From contig DATBFG010000002.1 in assembly GCA_036558645.1 (NCBI GenBank), positions 5,578 to 69,577 on the forward strand: a stretch of 64,000 nucleotides of DNA, in the 5' to 3' direction. The DNA comes from DATBFG01 sp036558645. GTDB taxonomy: Bacteria; Acidobacteriota; Terriglobia; Terriglobales; Acidobacteriaceae. The notes beneath the pieces were generated by a model. It was not told the origin of the DNA, did no database searches, and saw only the letters and a program-made list of their open reading frames with translations. Positions within the stretch are counted from its first letter, which is position 1. Each line of letters opens with the position of its first letter. Below, in pieces: positions 51,717-61,266 of the stretch. A program made the position numbers and the translations under genes.

Positions 51717-53147
51717 ATGGCTTCCCCAGCAGTCGCCTACGCACGTGATAATCAGCAGCGCTTTTTAAACGAACTCAAAGATCTTCTTCGTATTCCGAGT
51801 ATCAGCACTCTGCAGGAACACAAGTCGGACGTCCAGAAAGCGGCGGAATTCGTCGCCAGCGAACTGCGTCGCATCGGCATGGAGAACGTCGAACTCATCC
51901 CCACCAAGGGACATCCCCTTCTATATGCCGACTGGCTGCATGCCGCAGGCAAGCCGACGGTGCTGATGTATGCGCACTTCGATGTGCAACCGCCCGATCC
52001 GCTCGATGAATGGAAGTCGCCGCCATTCGTGGACAAGGACGCCTACAGCGGTAAGGGAGTGGATGAGGCGAAGAAGAATTGGACCGAGCCTTCCGAGCGC
52101 AACGAAAACATCTACTCGCGCGGCGCAGTCGATGACAAAGGCCAACTGTGGATGGAAGTAAAGGCGCTCGAATCGCTGATGAAGGCGCATGACGGCAAGC
52201 TGCCGCTTAACGTGAAGATCATCTTCGAGGGCGAAGAAGAAGTCGGCGGCGAATCGATTGCCGAATATGTTCGCAAGCAGAAGCAGAAGCTTAAGGCGGA
52301 TTTCGCGCTGGTCTGCGACACGGAACTGTTCGCGCCAAATCTTCCTACACTCTGCGTGGGCTTGCGCGGACTGGTTTACACCGAGATCGAAGCCGTTGGT
52401 GCCAAGACCGATCTGCACTCCGGAATGTATGGAGGCGCAGCACCGAATCCGTTCTTTGCGCTGATCGAGATCATCAGCAAACTGAAAGACTCGAAAGGCA
52501 AGGTCTTGATTCCGGGCTTCTACTCCAAAGTGAAGGCTCCGACTGCAGCGGAATTGAAGGCTTGGAAGCGGTTGCCTTTTAACGAGGAGCACTATCGTAA
52601 AACCGAAGTCGGATCAAAAGTTTTGACCGGCGAACCTGGATACTCGGTGCTCTATCGCACGTGGGCGCGTCCGACGCTCGAAGTACATGGGATGCCCGGA
52701 GGCTTTACTGCTCCTGGAGCGAAGACGGTCATTCCGGCCAAAGCGGCAGCGAAGGTTTCCATGCGATTGGTGCCGAATCAGGATCCCGATGACATCCTGA
52801 AGCGCTACACCAACTACGTAAAGAAGCTGACGCCGAAGGGCATCGACACCAAGATCAAAGTCTGGAGCAAGGGTCCAGCTTGCGTCGTGGGGACTGATAA
52901 CAAGTATGTGCAGGCGTCGGTCGAAGCCATGCACGACATCTTCAAGAAAGACACGGTGTACATTCGCTCCGGCGGATCGATTCCCATCGTGACGGACTTT
53001 CAGGACGTGCTGAAAATTCCAAGCGTGATGATGGGCTTCGGCCTTCCGGACGACAACCTACACGCTCCCAACGAGAAGTTTCACATTCCGAACTTCTATC
53101 GCGGGATTGAGTCGATTTGTTTGTTTTTTGAGAAGTTAGGCAAGTAG
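51717..53147 (+). CDS. M20 family dipeptidase (cytoplasmic)
   Basis: A 476-residue metallopeptidase with VLMYAHFDVQPPDP (first His and catalytic Asp), YSRGAVDDKGQL (bridging Asp), FEGEEEVGGES (catalytic and metal Glu), LVCDTE and the last histidine in NLHAPNEKF. There is no signal peptide, unlike the M20 gene at 808-2187. A loop of about 17 residues (AYSGKGVDEAKKNWTEP) is inserted before YSRGAVDD. It probably splits dipeptides. ATG start at 51717. Confidence 0.9.
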   Translation: MASPAVAYARDNQQRFLNELKDLLRIPSISTLQEHKSDVQKAAEFVASELRRIGMENVELIPTKGHPLLYADWLHAAGKPTVLMYAHFDVQPPDPLDEWKSPPFVDKDAYSGKGVDEAKKNWTEPSERNENIYSRGAVDDKGQLWMEVKALESLMKAHDGKLPLNVKIIFEGEEEVGGESIAEYVRKQKQKLKADFALVCDTELFAPNLPTLCVGLRGLVYTEIEAVGAKTDLHSGMYGGAAPNPFFALIEIISKLKDSKGKVLIPGFYSKVKAPTAAELKAWKRLPFNEEHYRKTEVGSKVLTGEPGYSVLYRTWARPTLEVHGMPGGFTAPGAKTVIPAKAAAKVSMRLVPNQDPDDILKRYTNYVKKLTPKGIDTKIKVWSKGPACVVGTDNKYVQASVEAMHDIFKKDTVYIRSGGSIPIVTDFQDVLKIPSVMMGFGLPDDNLHAPNEKFHIPNFYRGIESICLFFEKLGK

Positions 53148-53389
53148 GGATCATTTCGGGGACGGGCAGCCACGCTCGTCCCTGGTGCTTGTAGCTCCTG
53201 GCTGTTAGCCCTTAGCAAGCCCCTCGTTGCACTGTCGCTTGTCTTATCGAAATCATTTGAAAATGAGAGCGCGGATTTACGTTTGTACTATTGCGGAGTA
53301 CTTCATGCGATTGACATCCACCCTCATTTGCGAGATTATCCTCACGTCTTTCCCCGCCGCCATTGCACGAATCGAAGTTGGAGATTGCA

Positions 53390-55561
53390 GTGATACGAAA
53401 CCTCAGCGTCTCCCTTCTATTTCTAAGCATTGCCGCACTCGCCACTGGACGCGAGAAACAGTTCATCAGCGCTCCGGAATATAAAGTGGGGACTTTTCCC
53501 TACTCAGTCCTGGTGTCAGATCTCAACCTGGACGGGCGCCTTGACCTTGTCGTAGTGCACAGCGGCGGATTTAGTGTGCTATTAGGCAACGGAGACGGGA
53601 GCTTTCAAGCACCACTCGAGACAATTGCGGGCATCGGCCCTGGCGCTGTTGGCGACTTCAACTTGGATGGAAAGCCCGACCTGGCATTTTCAGCTGCGTC
53701 ATTGGGGATGGTGGAAATTTACCTTGGCAATCGTGACGGGTCGTTTCAAACACCGGTCGAGACTTCCGCTGATCATCCAGGGCCAATTGCGGTCGGTGAC
53801 CTAAATCAAGATGGCCTGCCCGACATAGTCGCAGGTGTGTCGGGAGCCTACGATGGCACACAGGCTGTGAGCGTATTGCTGGGAACCGGAAACGGGCATT
53901 TCGGCACGCCTGTCGAGTATCAGGTGGGCGGAAGAACCATTTGGGTTCAGATTGCCGATGCCAACCGCGATGGCAAGCTGGATGTGATTGCGGCCGGTCG
54001 CGGACCTGGCGCCCCACGTACGATCAGCACTCTGCTAGGGGACGGCGCTGGGTCATTTGCAGCAGCCATCAACTCTCCCATTAGCGCGAAAGTCTATGCC
54101 GCGACCGCTGCCGATCTTAACGGCGACGGAATTCTGGATGTAGCTGTCGTAAATCCATTCATCAACGCTATCGGAATTGCGTTTGGCAATGGAGACGGCA
54201 CGTTCAAACCGGTCAAATCAATGGAGACTGGCATCGGGCCGCAATCAGTGGTGGCGGCGGATTTCAACGGGGACGGTAAGACCGATCTAGTAACTTCGGA
54301 CGTTTTCGAAAATGCCGTAAGCATCCGTTTGGGAAACGGTGATGGGACGTTCCGACCACCACTGGACTACACCACAGGCAACTTGCCATATTCTGCTGCG
54401 CCTGGTGATTTCAATGGTGACGGTAAGCTCGATCTCGTGGTCACCGCAACGGGAACAAAGACTAAAGAGGTGGCAATTCTCCTCGGAAATGGGAACGGAA
54501 CCTTCTATACCAGCCGGGAGTATCCGACGGGATACATCAACTATGGGATTGCGGCGGGGGACTTCAACGGCGATGGCCGGCCGGACCTGGTAGTTGGGCT
54601 AACCTCGAGTGCCAACTTCGTGGAAGTGTTTCTTACGAATAGGAACGGAACTTTAAGCGCGCCTCGGGCCGTAAGCGCGCAGGAAGATACGAATCAAGTT
54701 GCGGTTGGTGACCTGAACGGTGACGGCAAGCTGGATATTGTGACGAGCAGCTCAGTTCTGCATCACGAGTTAAGCGTACTGCTGGGCAACGGGGATGGAA
54801 CCTTTCAAGCTCGCATGGATTTCACCGCGCCCTGGTATGGGGACAACCTTCTCCTCGCCGACTTCAATCATGACGGTAAGCTGGATGTGGCTATATTACT
54901 AGGACACGGTATTGGTGTGGCTGTCCTGCTGGGTAACGGCGACGGCACACTTGGCCGGGCGGTCTCCCGTATAGAAGACTTGGGTGGGGGTCAGATGGCT
55001 GCAGGGGACGCGAATGGCGATGGAAATCTCGACTTGGTGGTGGGCGAAGGAACTTCTGTCTCGGTCTTGTTGGGCAAAGGAGATGGCACCTTCGGTCCAA
55101 GGGTCAACACCAGGGTGCGTTACCCGATTCGCGGGCTGTCTGTAGCAGATCTGAATGAAGACGGAAAATTAGATGTGGCAGTGATGGACGTCCACCACGC
55201 AAAAGGGGACGCGCAAGTTTTGCTCGGCAAGGGCGACGGGACTTTTCGTTTGGGTCGATCCTATCCAGCAGGGCTCTATCCTGAATTTAGCATTACGGCG
55301 GACTTCAACCAAGATGGCCATCAGGATGTAGTCGTTACCAGCCCGTGGACATCCGCGATCCGTATCTTTTTCGGGAAGGGCGATGGAACTCTGTATCCGG
55401 CCGAGGAGTATGCAGTTGGTGTAGTCAACGGGAGACTGACAGCGGCTGACTTGAACGAAGATGGATTCCTTGACTTGGCGGTGTCCTGTAGTGGCGGAGG
55501 CTTCAGCTGGGATAGCGGGACAATTAGCGTGCTGCTAAACAAGGGCATCGCGAGAAAGTAG
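53390..55561 (+). CDS. Secreted FG-GAP/VCBS repeat protein
   Basis: About 723 residues. After a signal peptide (LSVSLLFLSIAALATG) the chain is a run of about a dozen repeats of the form DLNGDGKLDLVV ... LLGNGDGTF, the calcium-binding FG-GAP/VCBS unit that folds into beta-propellers. It ends VLLNKGIARK. Such proteins act in surface attachment or as ligand-binding modules. GTG start at 53390 with GGAG 6 bases before; a TTG at 53363 is weaker. A hairpin TCCGCAA-N7-TTGCGGA lies at 55600-55620. Confidence 0.85.
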   Translation: MIRNLSVSLLFLSIAALATGREKQFISAPEYKVGTFPYSVLVSDLNLDGRLDLVVVHSGGFSVLLGNGDGSFQAPLETIAGIGPGAVGDFNLDGKPDLAFSAASLGMVEIYLGNRDGSFQTPVETSADHPGPIAVGDLNQDGLPDIVAGVSGAYDGTQAVSVLLGTGNGHFGTPVEYQVGGRTIWVQIADANRDGKLDVIAAGRGPGAPRTISTLLGDGAGSFAAAINSPISAKVYAATAADLNGDGILDVAVVNPFINAIGIAFGNGDGTFKPVKSMETGIGPQSVVAADFNGDGKTDLVTSDVFENAVSIRLGNGDGTFRPPLDYTTGNLPYSAAPGDFNGDGKLDLVVTATGTKTKEVAILLGNGNGTFYTSREYPTGYINYGIAAGDFNGDGRPDLVVGLTSSANFVEVFLTNRNGTLSAPRAVSAQEDTNQVAVGDLNGDGKLDIVTSSSVLHHELSVLLGNGDGTFQARMDFTAPWYGDNLLLADFNHDGKLDVAILLGHGIGVAVLLGNGDGTLGRAVSRIEDLGGGQMAAGDANGDGNLDLVVGEGTSVSVLLGKGDGTFGPRVNTRVRYPIRGLSVADLNEDGKLDVAVMDVHHAKGDAQVLLGKGDGTFRLGRSYPAGLYPEFSITADFNQDGHQDVVVTSPWTSAIRIFFGKGDGTLYPAEEYAVGVVNGRLTAADLNEDGFLDLAVSCSGGGFSWDSGTISVLLNKGIARK

Positions 55562-55778
55562 GTTGTCTCGACCGTCGTGGGTTCACCCACTGACAATTTT
55601 CCGCAATGGGAGTTTGCGGAATGCGTCTTGACAGCCCCAACGATTTAGGACAATATTGCACCCCTCTTCCGCCTCACTGCGCACTCTTTGAATTGAGCAA
55701 CTTCCCCGAATATTCGGTTCTAACCTGGAGATACCATGTTTGGGTTCGAAGATTGTCTATCCTTGATAACACGCACCC

Positions 55779-55978
55779 TTACTGCCGCGAGGCTGGTGGC
55801 ACCAGGCCGTTGGCGCGGTAGTAGACCACTAGCTGTCCGTAGTGCTCGGCGCTGTGCTCGATGGCGAACATCCAGATGGAAGAATTGTGGGCCATCCGGT
55901 TGCCGAAGAATTTCGAGGTGTTGTCGAGTCCAGAGTCGCCCTGTTGTTGAATCACTTTGGCGCCGTCGGCGCGGCTTT
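55779..55978 (-). pseudogene. C-terminal remnant of a DinB-family gene
   Basis: The minus-strand frame ends IEHSAEHYGQLVVYYRANGL then VPPASRQ and stop. This is the usual end of DinB/DUF664 metal-dependent enzymes, with the histidine of the EHYG motif. About 60 residues are recognisable (from near DNTSKFFGNRM); the N-terminal two-thirds, including the other metal histidines, is absent. Upstream the frame runs into sequence antisense to an FG-GAP tail, so this is a broken gene. Confidence 0.55.
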
Positions 55979-55984
55979 TCCGCA

Positions 55985-56030
55985 CAACGTGACGGTGCTG
56001 CTGAACAAGGGTGCCGGACGTCGTCGCTAA
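55985..56030 (+). pseudogene. C-terminal remnant of an FG-GAP protein gene
   Basis: The plus-strand frame spells VTVLLNKGAGRRR and stops at 56028-56030, closely matching the end of the intact FG-GAP protein upstream (ISVLLNKGIARK). Only about 14 codons remain. A terminator-like hairpin follows 20 bases later. Confidence 0.45.
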
Positions 56031-56050
56031 CATCCTGGAAAAAATAATTT

Positions 56051-56076
56051 CAGGGCCGCCGTAACGGTGGCCCTGT
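56051..56076 (+). terminator. Hairpin terminator after the FG-GAP remnant
   Basis: CAGGGCCGCCG-TAA-CGGTGGCCCTG forms an 11-bp stem with one G-U pair, followed by TTTG. It is probably the original terminator of the lost FG-GAP gene. Confidence 0.6.
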
Positions 56077-56235
56077 TTGCGTCACTACCTAGTACCCACG
56101 ATTCATTTGGGGCCGGGTTCCCGGGGTTGTAAGCTTCGGGAAGCTGCGTATCGGGGATAAATCTGTCCGACAAACCACCGCTTTTTGTTGCCGTTTCTAA
56201 ATCTGTACCGCGCCCATGGGCGCATGAGGAGACCT

Positions 56236-56865
56236 ATGACCCTGTTGCCTGCCAACCGCAGTTCGTTCTCGCTGTTTCTCAGCATATTGATTGCCCTGCT
56301 CATGCCTTCGTACCTGTTGGGGCAAGCCAACACCACATGCCCGCCATACACTCCACCACCAGATCCCAATTTACTGATCAATCCGGATTTTAATATCGTC
56401 GGACCGTGCGGCACACATACGGCCTGGCAGAATGGCAACTCCACTTGCCCGTCGGACCCGACGGCGTCCGCGGCCGCGAACTGGACCATCCATAGCGATA
56501 ATTTTGGCGCGCTGCTTCGCACTTCATTGGTGACATCGACTTTGCCGATTGGCGGAGGCTCGCGGATGCTGCGCATCCACTCCGGGGGCGCCGAGGGTGG
56601 CGTATTTCAGTCCCTGGGTCAAGGGACGAACAAAGTGGTGGCCTCGGCCTGGGTCTACGTTCGTCAGGGACATGTCGTCATGCAGGCGACTGGAGGATTG
56701 ACTGGTCCGAGTTCCTGGAATACGAAGATGAAGGAGTGGGAGTTGCTGCGGGTGTGCAGCGACGGTACGGTTCCGGTGGACACATTCCTGGTTTATAACG
56801 AGGATCCAACAGGGGGGGACTTCGATATTGATCGAGTCGAAGTGAAGCTGAACGTCGAGCCGTAG
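56236..56865 (+). CDS. Secreted protein with a jelly-roll (carbohydrate-binding-like) domain
   Basis: A 209-residue protein. Signal peptide to about residue 32 (LMPSYLLGQ), then TTCPPYTPPPD and NLLINPDFN, the opening of CBM4/9-like jelly-roll domains, followed by SRMLRIHSGGAEGGVFQSL and a final strand set ending DIDRVEVKLNVEP. That pattern (loss, gain and closing strand) fits a beta-sandwich that binds sugars or surfaces. GAGGAG is 4 bases before the ATG at 56236. No catalytic domain is fused. Confidence 0.65.
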   Translation: MTLLPANRSSFSLFLSILIALLMPSYLLGQANTTCPPYTPPPDPNLLINPDFNIVGPCGTHTAWQNGNSTCPSDPTASAAANWTIHSDNFGALLRTSLVTSTLPIGGGSRMLRIHSGGAEGGVFQSLGQGTNKVVASAWVYVRQGHVVMQATGGLTGPSSWNTKMKEWELLRVCSDGTVPVDTFLVYNEDPTGGDFDIDRVEVKLNVEP

Positions 56866-56882
56866 CTTGCCGGGCGGACACT

Positions 56883-57029
56883 CGTGTCAGCCCAGCTTTG
56901 GCTTAGAAAACAAGAGTCAAGGGCGGCGCGACTGAAGTCTCGCCCTGTCAAAGCCAATTCTTCAGCGACACATGGAAATTCGCTAGCCGATAGGCGTCCC
57001 CGGCGGGAGCAAGTTCTCCCGCCTTTTTT
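56883..57029 (+). ncRNA. Candidate structured RNA or long 3' UTR ending in a strong terminator
   Basis: Between the secreted-protein gene and smc is a 549-base gap. Its first part can fold: TTGGCTT pairs with AAGCCAA, AGGGCG with CGCCCT inside it, and GCGA with TCGC further on, before the terminator at 57002-57029. No start codon with a real ORF is present. I do not recognise the family; it may be a small RNA or simply a long 3' end. The rest of the gap holds the smc promoter region. Confidence 0.3.
57002..57029 (+). terminator. Intrinsic terminator
   Basis: GGCGGGAG-CAAGTT-CTCCCGCC forms a perfect 8-bp stem and is followed by TTTTTT. It separates the secreted-protein gene and candidate RNA from smc. 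Confidence 0.85.
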
Positions 57030-57196
57030 CGTTCGAAATGATTGCTTCTGTGGAACGGCTGCGCTAGGCTTGTGGTGCTCTCCGCGATTCTTCCACCATC
57101 TCTTCCTCACCACCTCAATTTTGACCGGATGCTGCAATGTGTGTGCAAAATAAGGCGGTTGTGGAAAAGGGCACACCATATATAGTGTTTTCGTAC

Positions 57197-57226
57197 TTGA
57201 CCCCTGTGCGATTTCGCCGTTACAGT
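57197..57226 (+). promoter_or_regulatory. Possible sigma-70 promoter of smc
   Basis: TTGACC (57197-57202) and TACAGT (57221-57226) are separated by 18 bases, about 190 bases before the smc start. The match is moderate. Confidence 0.35.
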
Positions 57227-57414
57227 GGGGTCAATCTGTGCCCAGTCCCTCCAGCCGAGTGGTTGGATTTCGCCCGAATTTGGCGCGCCGCATCTGATTG
57301 GTAAACAGTGCTGCGCGAAGTGCAGGGACTCATCCCTGGATGCGATGCACGCAGGATCCGGCTGAACCCGAGCTGATCTCGAACCTGAGGCAGCGCGAGT
57401 TAGAGGAGTGGAAG

Positions 57415-60400
57415 TTGCTCAAGCTAAAAAAACTGCAGATTCTCGGCTTCAAGTCCTTTTGCGACCGCACCGAGCTGAAGTTTCACGGCGACGGTGTTGC
57501 CGCCATCATCGGCCCGAACGGTTGCGGCAAATCGAATATTTCCGATGCCATCTCGTGGGTGCTCGGCGAGCAGTCCGCCAAGACGCTGCGCGGATCGCGC
57601 ATGGAAGACGTCATCTTTGCCGGGACTCGCGATCGCAAGCCTACCGGCATGGCGGAAGTGTCCCTAACGCTGATCAATCCGGAAGAGTACGAGGGAGCGG
57701 ACGCGAATGAAGTCACAGAAATCGACGTGCAGGACGAGATGCCGGACGATCATTGGGATGAAGCCGGAATTCGCGCCCGCGCCGCGGAAGAGACGGAGCG
57801 TCTGACGGAAGAGGCGCAGCCGGGAAAAGGAGAAGAAGTAGAAGATGAACCGCTGTTCACCATGCCTCCGGCGCAACGCGCAAAGGTGGTTTCGATCGCT
57901 GCCGCGCCTGCGGTTACGGGACAAGTTGTTCTGAAAATCCGGCGGAGAAAATTCCAGCAACAGTTTCGAACAGGAGAGTTGGTTGTCACGCGGCGGCTAT
58001 TCAGGTCTGGGGACAGCGAGTATCTGCTGAATGGAAAATTGTGTCGTCTGCGAGATATCCAAGAATTGTTCATGGGCACCGGCTTGGGACCGGAGTCCTA
58101 TGCGCTGATCGAGCAGGGACGCATTGGACAGATTTTAAGCAGCCGTCCTACGGATCGAAGGGCCATTATCGAAGAGGCTGCGGGCATCACGAAATTCAAG
58201 ACTAAGAAGCGGCTGGCAGAAGCGCGGTTGGAAGATGCGAAGCTGAACCTGAACCGCATCAACGACATCTTTGAAGAAGTCACTCGACAGATGAATTCGT
58301 TGAAGCGGCAGGCTTCCAAGGCCGAGCGCTATGCCCGGCTGCGGGATGAAATGCGAGCCAAGTTGCGGGTGGTGCTGGCGAGCAAGTTTGCGCAAATGGA
58401 AGCCGAAAGCGTGGAACTTGATGCACAGATCAATGCACTCTCGGACGACATGCGGCAGCGGAGCGATACGATTCGCGAGCTGGAAGCCGAACAGGGGGAG
58501 CGCACCCAGCGCCGATACGGCATTGAAGGCGAAATTAAGGAGAACCGCGAGCGCCTAAGCCAGATGAAGCTGGAGACGGAGCGAGCCCAAGCGCAGCGTC
58601 GCCATAATGAAGAGCGGTGCGCGGAACTAGTGACGCGTGCTGCGGCTTATGAAAGCGAGGCTGCCCAAGCGCGAGAGCGAGTGGCATCGATTCAAACCGA
58701 ACGCGACACCAACTGGCGGATGCTTGAGTCGGCGTCGGTCGATCTGGCGTTGGCGCAACAGGAACTCTCAAATTGCCAGATGGAAGCCACAGCCGCGGCT
58801 GACGCGCTAACCGGGCTTGAGGGACAGCAAGAGCAATCGCGGGCGGCGATTATGGAGGCGGTGGCTGCTGTTGCCAACCAACGCAATCAACTAATCCAGG
58901 CCGAGGAGCGATGGGCGGCATTGGATCGTGAGGCGCAGCGGTTGCAGGCGGAAATGACGACGTCTCAAGCCCAGGTAGAGACATTCGGGGGCAAGCGCGG
59001 ACAGTTGGCGCTGGAGTTTGAATCGATGTCGCAGCGGGTTGCGACCTTAGGGCAGGAAATCGTTCAGACACGCCGAGTGCTCGATGAGAAGCGGCAATCT
59101 GAGACCGAGAGTAAGGCGCGTCTCGATCAGCTCAGGGCCGAGTATGCGACGGCGCTGGGCAAAAAGGGATCCTTGGAGGCGGTGATCGCAGAGCACGGGT
59201 ACTCTACGGAGTCTGTACGACGCCTGTTCCAGTCTGGCGGCCTGCAGGGTGGACTGGCCCCCGCCGGTGTCCTCGCGGATTTCCTGGAGGTCGAGCCCCA
59301 GCACGAAGCCGTGGTTGAAGACTTTTTACGCGATGAACTGAATTACATTGTGGTGAAGTCATGGGATGCGGCGGACGAAGGATTGCGGTTGCTGCGGACA
59401 GATGTCGATGGGCGGGCGACGTTCTTGGTCCATCCGGAGGACTCGCAAGCGAAGTTCTCGTTCGCGGTCAATGAAAATGGACGGCAGGCGCCACCGAGTG
59501 AATCGATCTTGCCGTTGAAGCACACCATTCGCGTGCTGAATGGCTTTGGCAAGTCCCTGGAAGTGATTCTGCCGAAGCTGCGGGATGGGTACATCGTTCC
59601 TGATCCCGGCTTTGCCCGTAGCCTGGCGTTGGAGAACCCGGATGCGTTCTTCCTCTCAAAGACGGGAGAATGCTTCCATAACGTGACGGTTACGGGTGGC
59701 AAGCAGCGTTCGGAAGGGCCGCTTTCAATGAAGCGCGAACTCCGCGATGTGCTGCGCACGCTGAACCAGATTGAGTCCGCGTTGAGCGAGGAGCAGATTC
59801 GTGCTGCCACGCTGGCTCGCGAGATTAAGGAACTGGTTGGACTTCTGGATCGTCTGGAAGGTGAGAAGCGCGAAGCTGACCATCAGGCATTGACATCAGG
59901 CCACCTGCTGCGACAACTTGACTCCGAAATGACTCGCGTGTCTGAACGTCTTCAGGTCTGCGCTCGGGATCTTGAGCGTCTGGCAGCCGAAGGTGCGGAG
60001 CAGCGCGGGTTGATGGCCGTCCAACAAGGCGAGATTGTTGCCTGCGAGCAAAAACGCGCCGACCTGGAACGGTTAACGTTCGATACGCAAGCCAGGCTGC
60101 AGGAAGCCCGCGGAATCCGTGACGTTGCCGCGAACAGTGTGTCACAGCATGTTGCACGGGTGGCGACTCTGGAGGAACGACATCACGCGGCGGCCGGCGT
60201 CCTTGAACGAATCGAATCGCAGCTTGCAGAAATGCAGGAGCGGGCGGCATCCCTGACATCGCAAATCGAGTCTTCGCTAGCGGAAAAGGCGAACCGAGAG
60301 TCTGAAAACGAGATGCTCGCCGCCCAGCTTCTGGAGCTGCAGGTGGAAGCAAATGCGCTAGAAACCCGGGAAGGATTGCTGCAGTTTGAATCCGACCAGA

Positions 60401-61266
60401 TACGCGCCCGGCTTGAGGAGATCGATGAAGCATTGCGCGAAGTCCGGCAGTTACTGGAACAAGGGAGGGATCGGCGCGGGGAACTTTCCGCCAGTGCGGC
60501 CAAGCTACAGTCTGATGTGCAGCACATGGGTGAAACCTGCCTGAACGAACTGGGATCGACACTTCAAGACCTGACGACGGACGAGACGATCGTCCTAGCT
60601 GTAGGCGATCAGCTCGTAGCCGAAGACACGGTGTACCGGGAGATGCGGACGCGTCTCGATAACATGGGGCCTGTGAATATGATGGCCCTCGAAGAATACA
60701 AAGAGACGGCTGAACGGCACGAGTTCCTAGATGGTCAGCGCAAGGACCTGCTCGACTCCATCCAAAACACTCAGGCAACAATCAAAGAAATTGATACTAT
60801 TTCGCGGCAAAAATTTGAAGAAGCATTCGGCAAGATCAACGAGAACTTCCAGACAACATTTAAGAAACTTTTTGGCGGCGGGCACGCATTTATGCGTCTG
60901 ACGGACCAGGAGAACAGCGCTGAAAGCGGCATTGACGTGGTTGCCTCGCCTCCGGGGAAAAAGCTTCAGAATGTTCTCCTGCTCTCCGGTGGAGAGAAGG
61001 CTCTCACGGCATTGGCCCTGTTAGTGGGGATCTTCCAATACCAGCCGAGCCCATTCTGTATTCTGGACGAAGTTGACGCTCCGCTGGATGAGGCCAACAT
61101 CGGGCGCTTCACCGATCTTGTGCGCGAAATGAGCGTGCAAACCCAATTCGTACTGATCACGCATAGCAAGAAAACGATGAGCATCGCGCCCGTACTTTAC
61201 GGCGTCACGATGCAAGAGCCGGGCGTTTCGAAACTCGTATCGGTCAGGTTCGGGGCGACGGCGTAG
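57415..61266 (+). CDS. smc: Chromosome segregation ATPase SMC
   Basis: About 1283 residues. Walker A is GPNGCGKSN (33-41); then long coiled coils to about 590, a hinge near 600-770 (GLAPAGVLADFLEV), the return coil, and the C-terminal head with signature LLLSGGEKALTALAL (near 1185) and Walker B FCILDEVDAPLDE (near 1215). It condenses and segregates DNA with ScpAB. The start is TTG 57415 (GGAG 6 bases before; MLKLKKLQILGFKSF); the longer frame is rejected. The head carries an acidic insert at about residues 93-187 that ordinary SMCs lack. Confidence 0.95.
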   Translation: MLKLKKLQILGFKSFCDRTELKFHGDGVAAIIGPNGCGKSNISDAISWVLGEQSAKTLRGSRMEDVIFAGTRDRKPTGMAEVSLTLINPEEYEGADANEVTEIDVQDEMPDDHWDEAGIRARAAEETERLTEEAQPGKGEEVEDEPLFTMPPAQRAKVVSIAAAPAVTGQVVLKIRRRKFQQQFRTGELVVTRRLFRSGDSEYLLNGKLCRLRDIQELFMGTGLGPESYALIEQGRIGQILSSRPTDRRAIIEEAAGITKFKTKKRLAEARLEDAKLNLNRINDIFEEVTRQMNSLKRQASKAERYARLRDEMRAKLRVVLASKFAQMEAESVELDAQINALSDDMRQRSDTIRELEAEQGERTQRRYGIEGEIKENRERLSQMKLETERAQAQRRHNEERCAELVTRAAAYESEAAQARERVASIQTERDTNWRMLESASVDLALAQQELSNCQMEATAAADALTGLEGQQEQSRAAIMEAVAAVANQRNQLIQAEERWAALDREAQRLQAEMTTSQAQVETFGGKRGQLALEFESMSQRVATLGQEIVQTRRVLDEKRQSETESKARLDQLRAEYATALGKKGSLEAVIAEHGYSTESVRRLFQSGGLQGGLAPAGVLADFLEVEPQHEAVVEDFLRDELNYIVVKSWDAADEGLRLLRTDVDGRATFLVHPEDSQAKFSFAVNENGRQAPPSESILPLKHTIRVLNGFGKSLEVILPKLRDGYIVPDPGFARSLALENPDAFFLSKTGECFHNVTVTGGKQRSEGPLSMKRELRDVLRTLNQIESALSEEQIRAATLAREIKELVGLLDRLEGEKREADHQALTSGHLLRQLDSEMTRVSERLQVCARDLERLAAEGAEQRGLMAVQQGEIVACEQKRADLERLTFDTQARLQEARGIRDVAANSVSQHVARVATLEERHHAAAGVLERIESQLAEMQERAASLTSQIESSLAEKANRESENEMLAAQLLELQVEANALETREGLLQFESDQIRARLEEIDEALREVRQLLEQGRDRRGELSASAAKLQSDVQHMGETCLNELGSTLQDLTTDETIVLAVGDQLVAEDTVYREMRTRLDNMGPVNMMALEEYKETAERHEFLDGQRKDLLDSIQNTQATIKEIDTISRQKFEEAFGKINENFQTTFKKLFGGGHAFMRLTDQENSAESGIDVVASPPGKKLQNVLLLSGGEKALTALALLVGIFQYQPSPFCILDEVDAPLDEANIGRFTDLVREMSVQTQFVLITHSKKTMSIAPVLYGVTMQEPGVSKLVSVRFGATA

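Noticed and set aside
53158..53182. GGGACG / CGTCCC hairpin after the M20 dipeptidase gene
   Set aside because: Short stem with a 12-base loop and no T-tract; too weak to call a terminator.
55736..56047. 103-codon plus-strand ORF rich in Arg and Trp
   Set aside because: It is the antisense shadow of the DinB remnant, which has recognisable family sequence.
57248..57300. GCCGAGTGGTTGGA, similar to the D-arm of tRNA-Leu/Ser
   Set aside because: No acceptor stem, anticodon arm or T-arm follows; chance similarity in the smc leader.
59825..60781. 318-codon open frame antisense to smc
   Set aside because: Codon bias of the coiled-coil region opens the reverse frame; sequence is Pro/Arg/Ser-rich with no domain.
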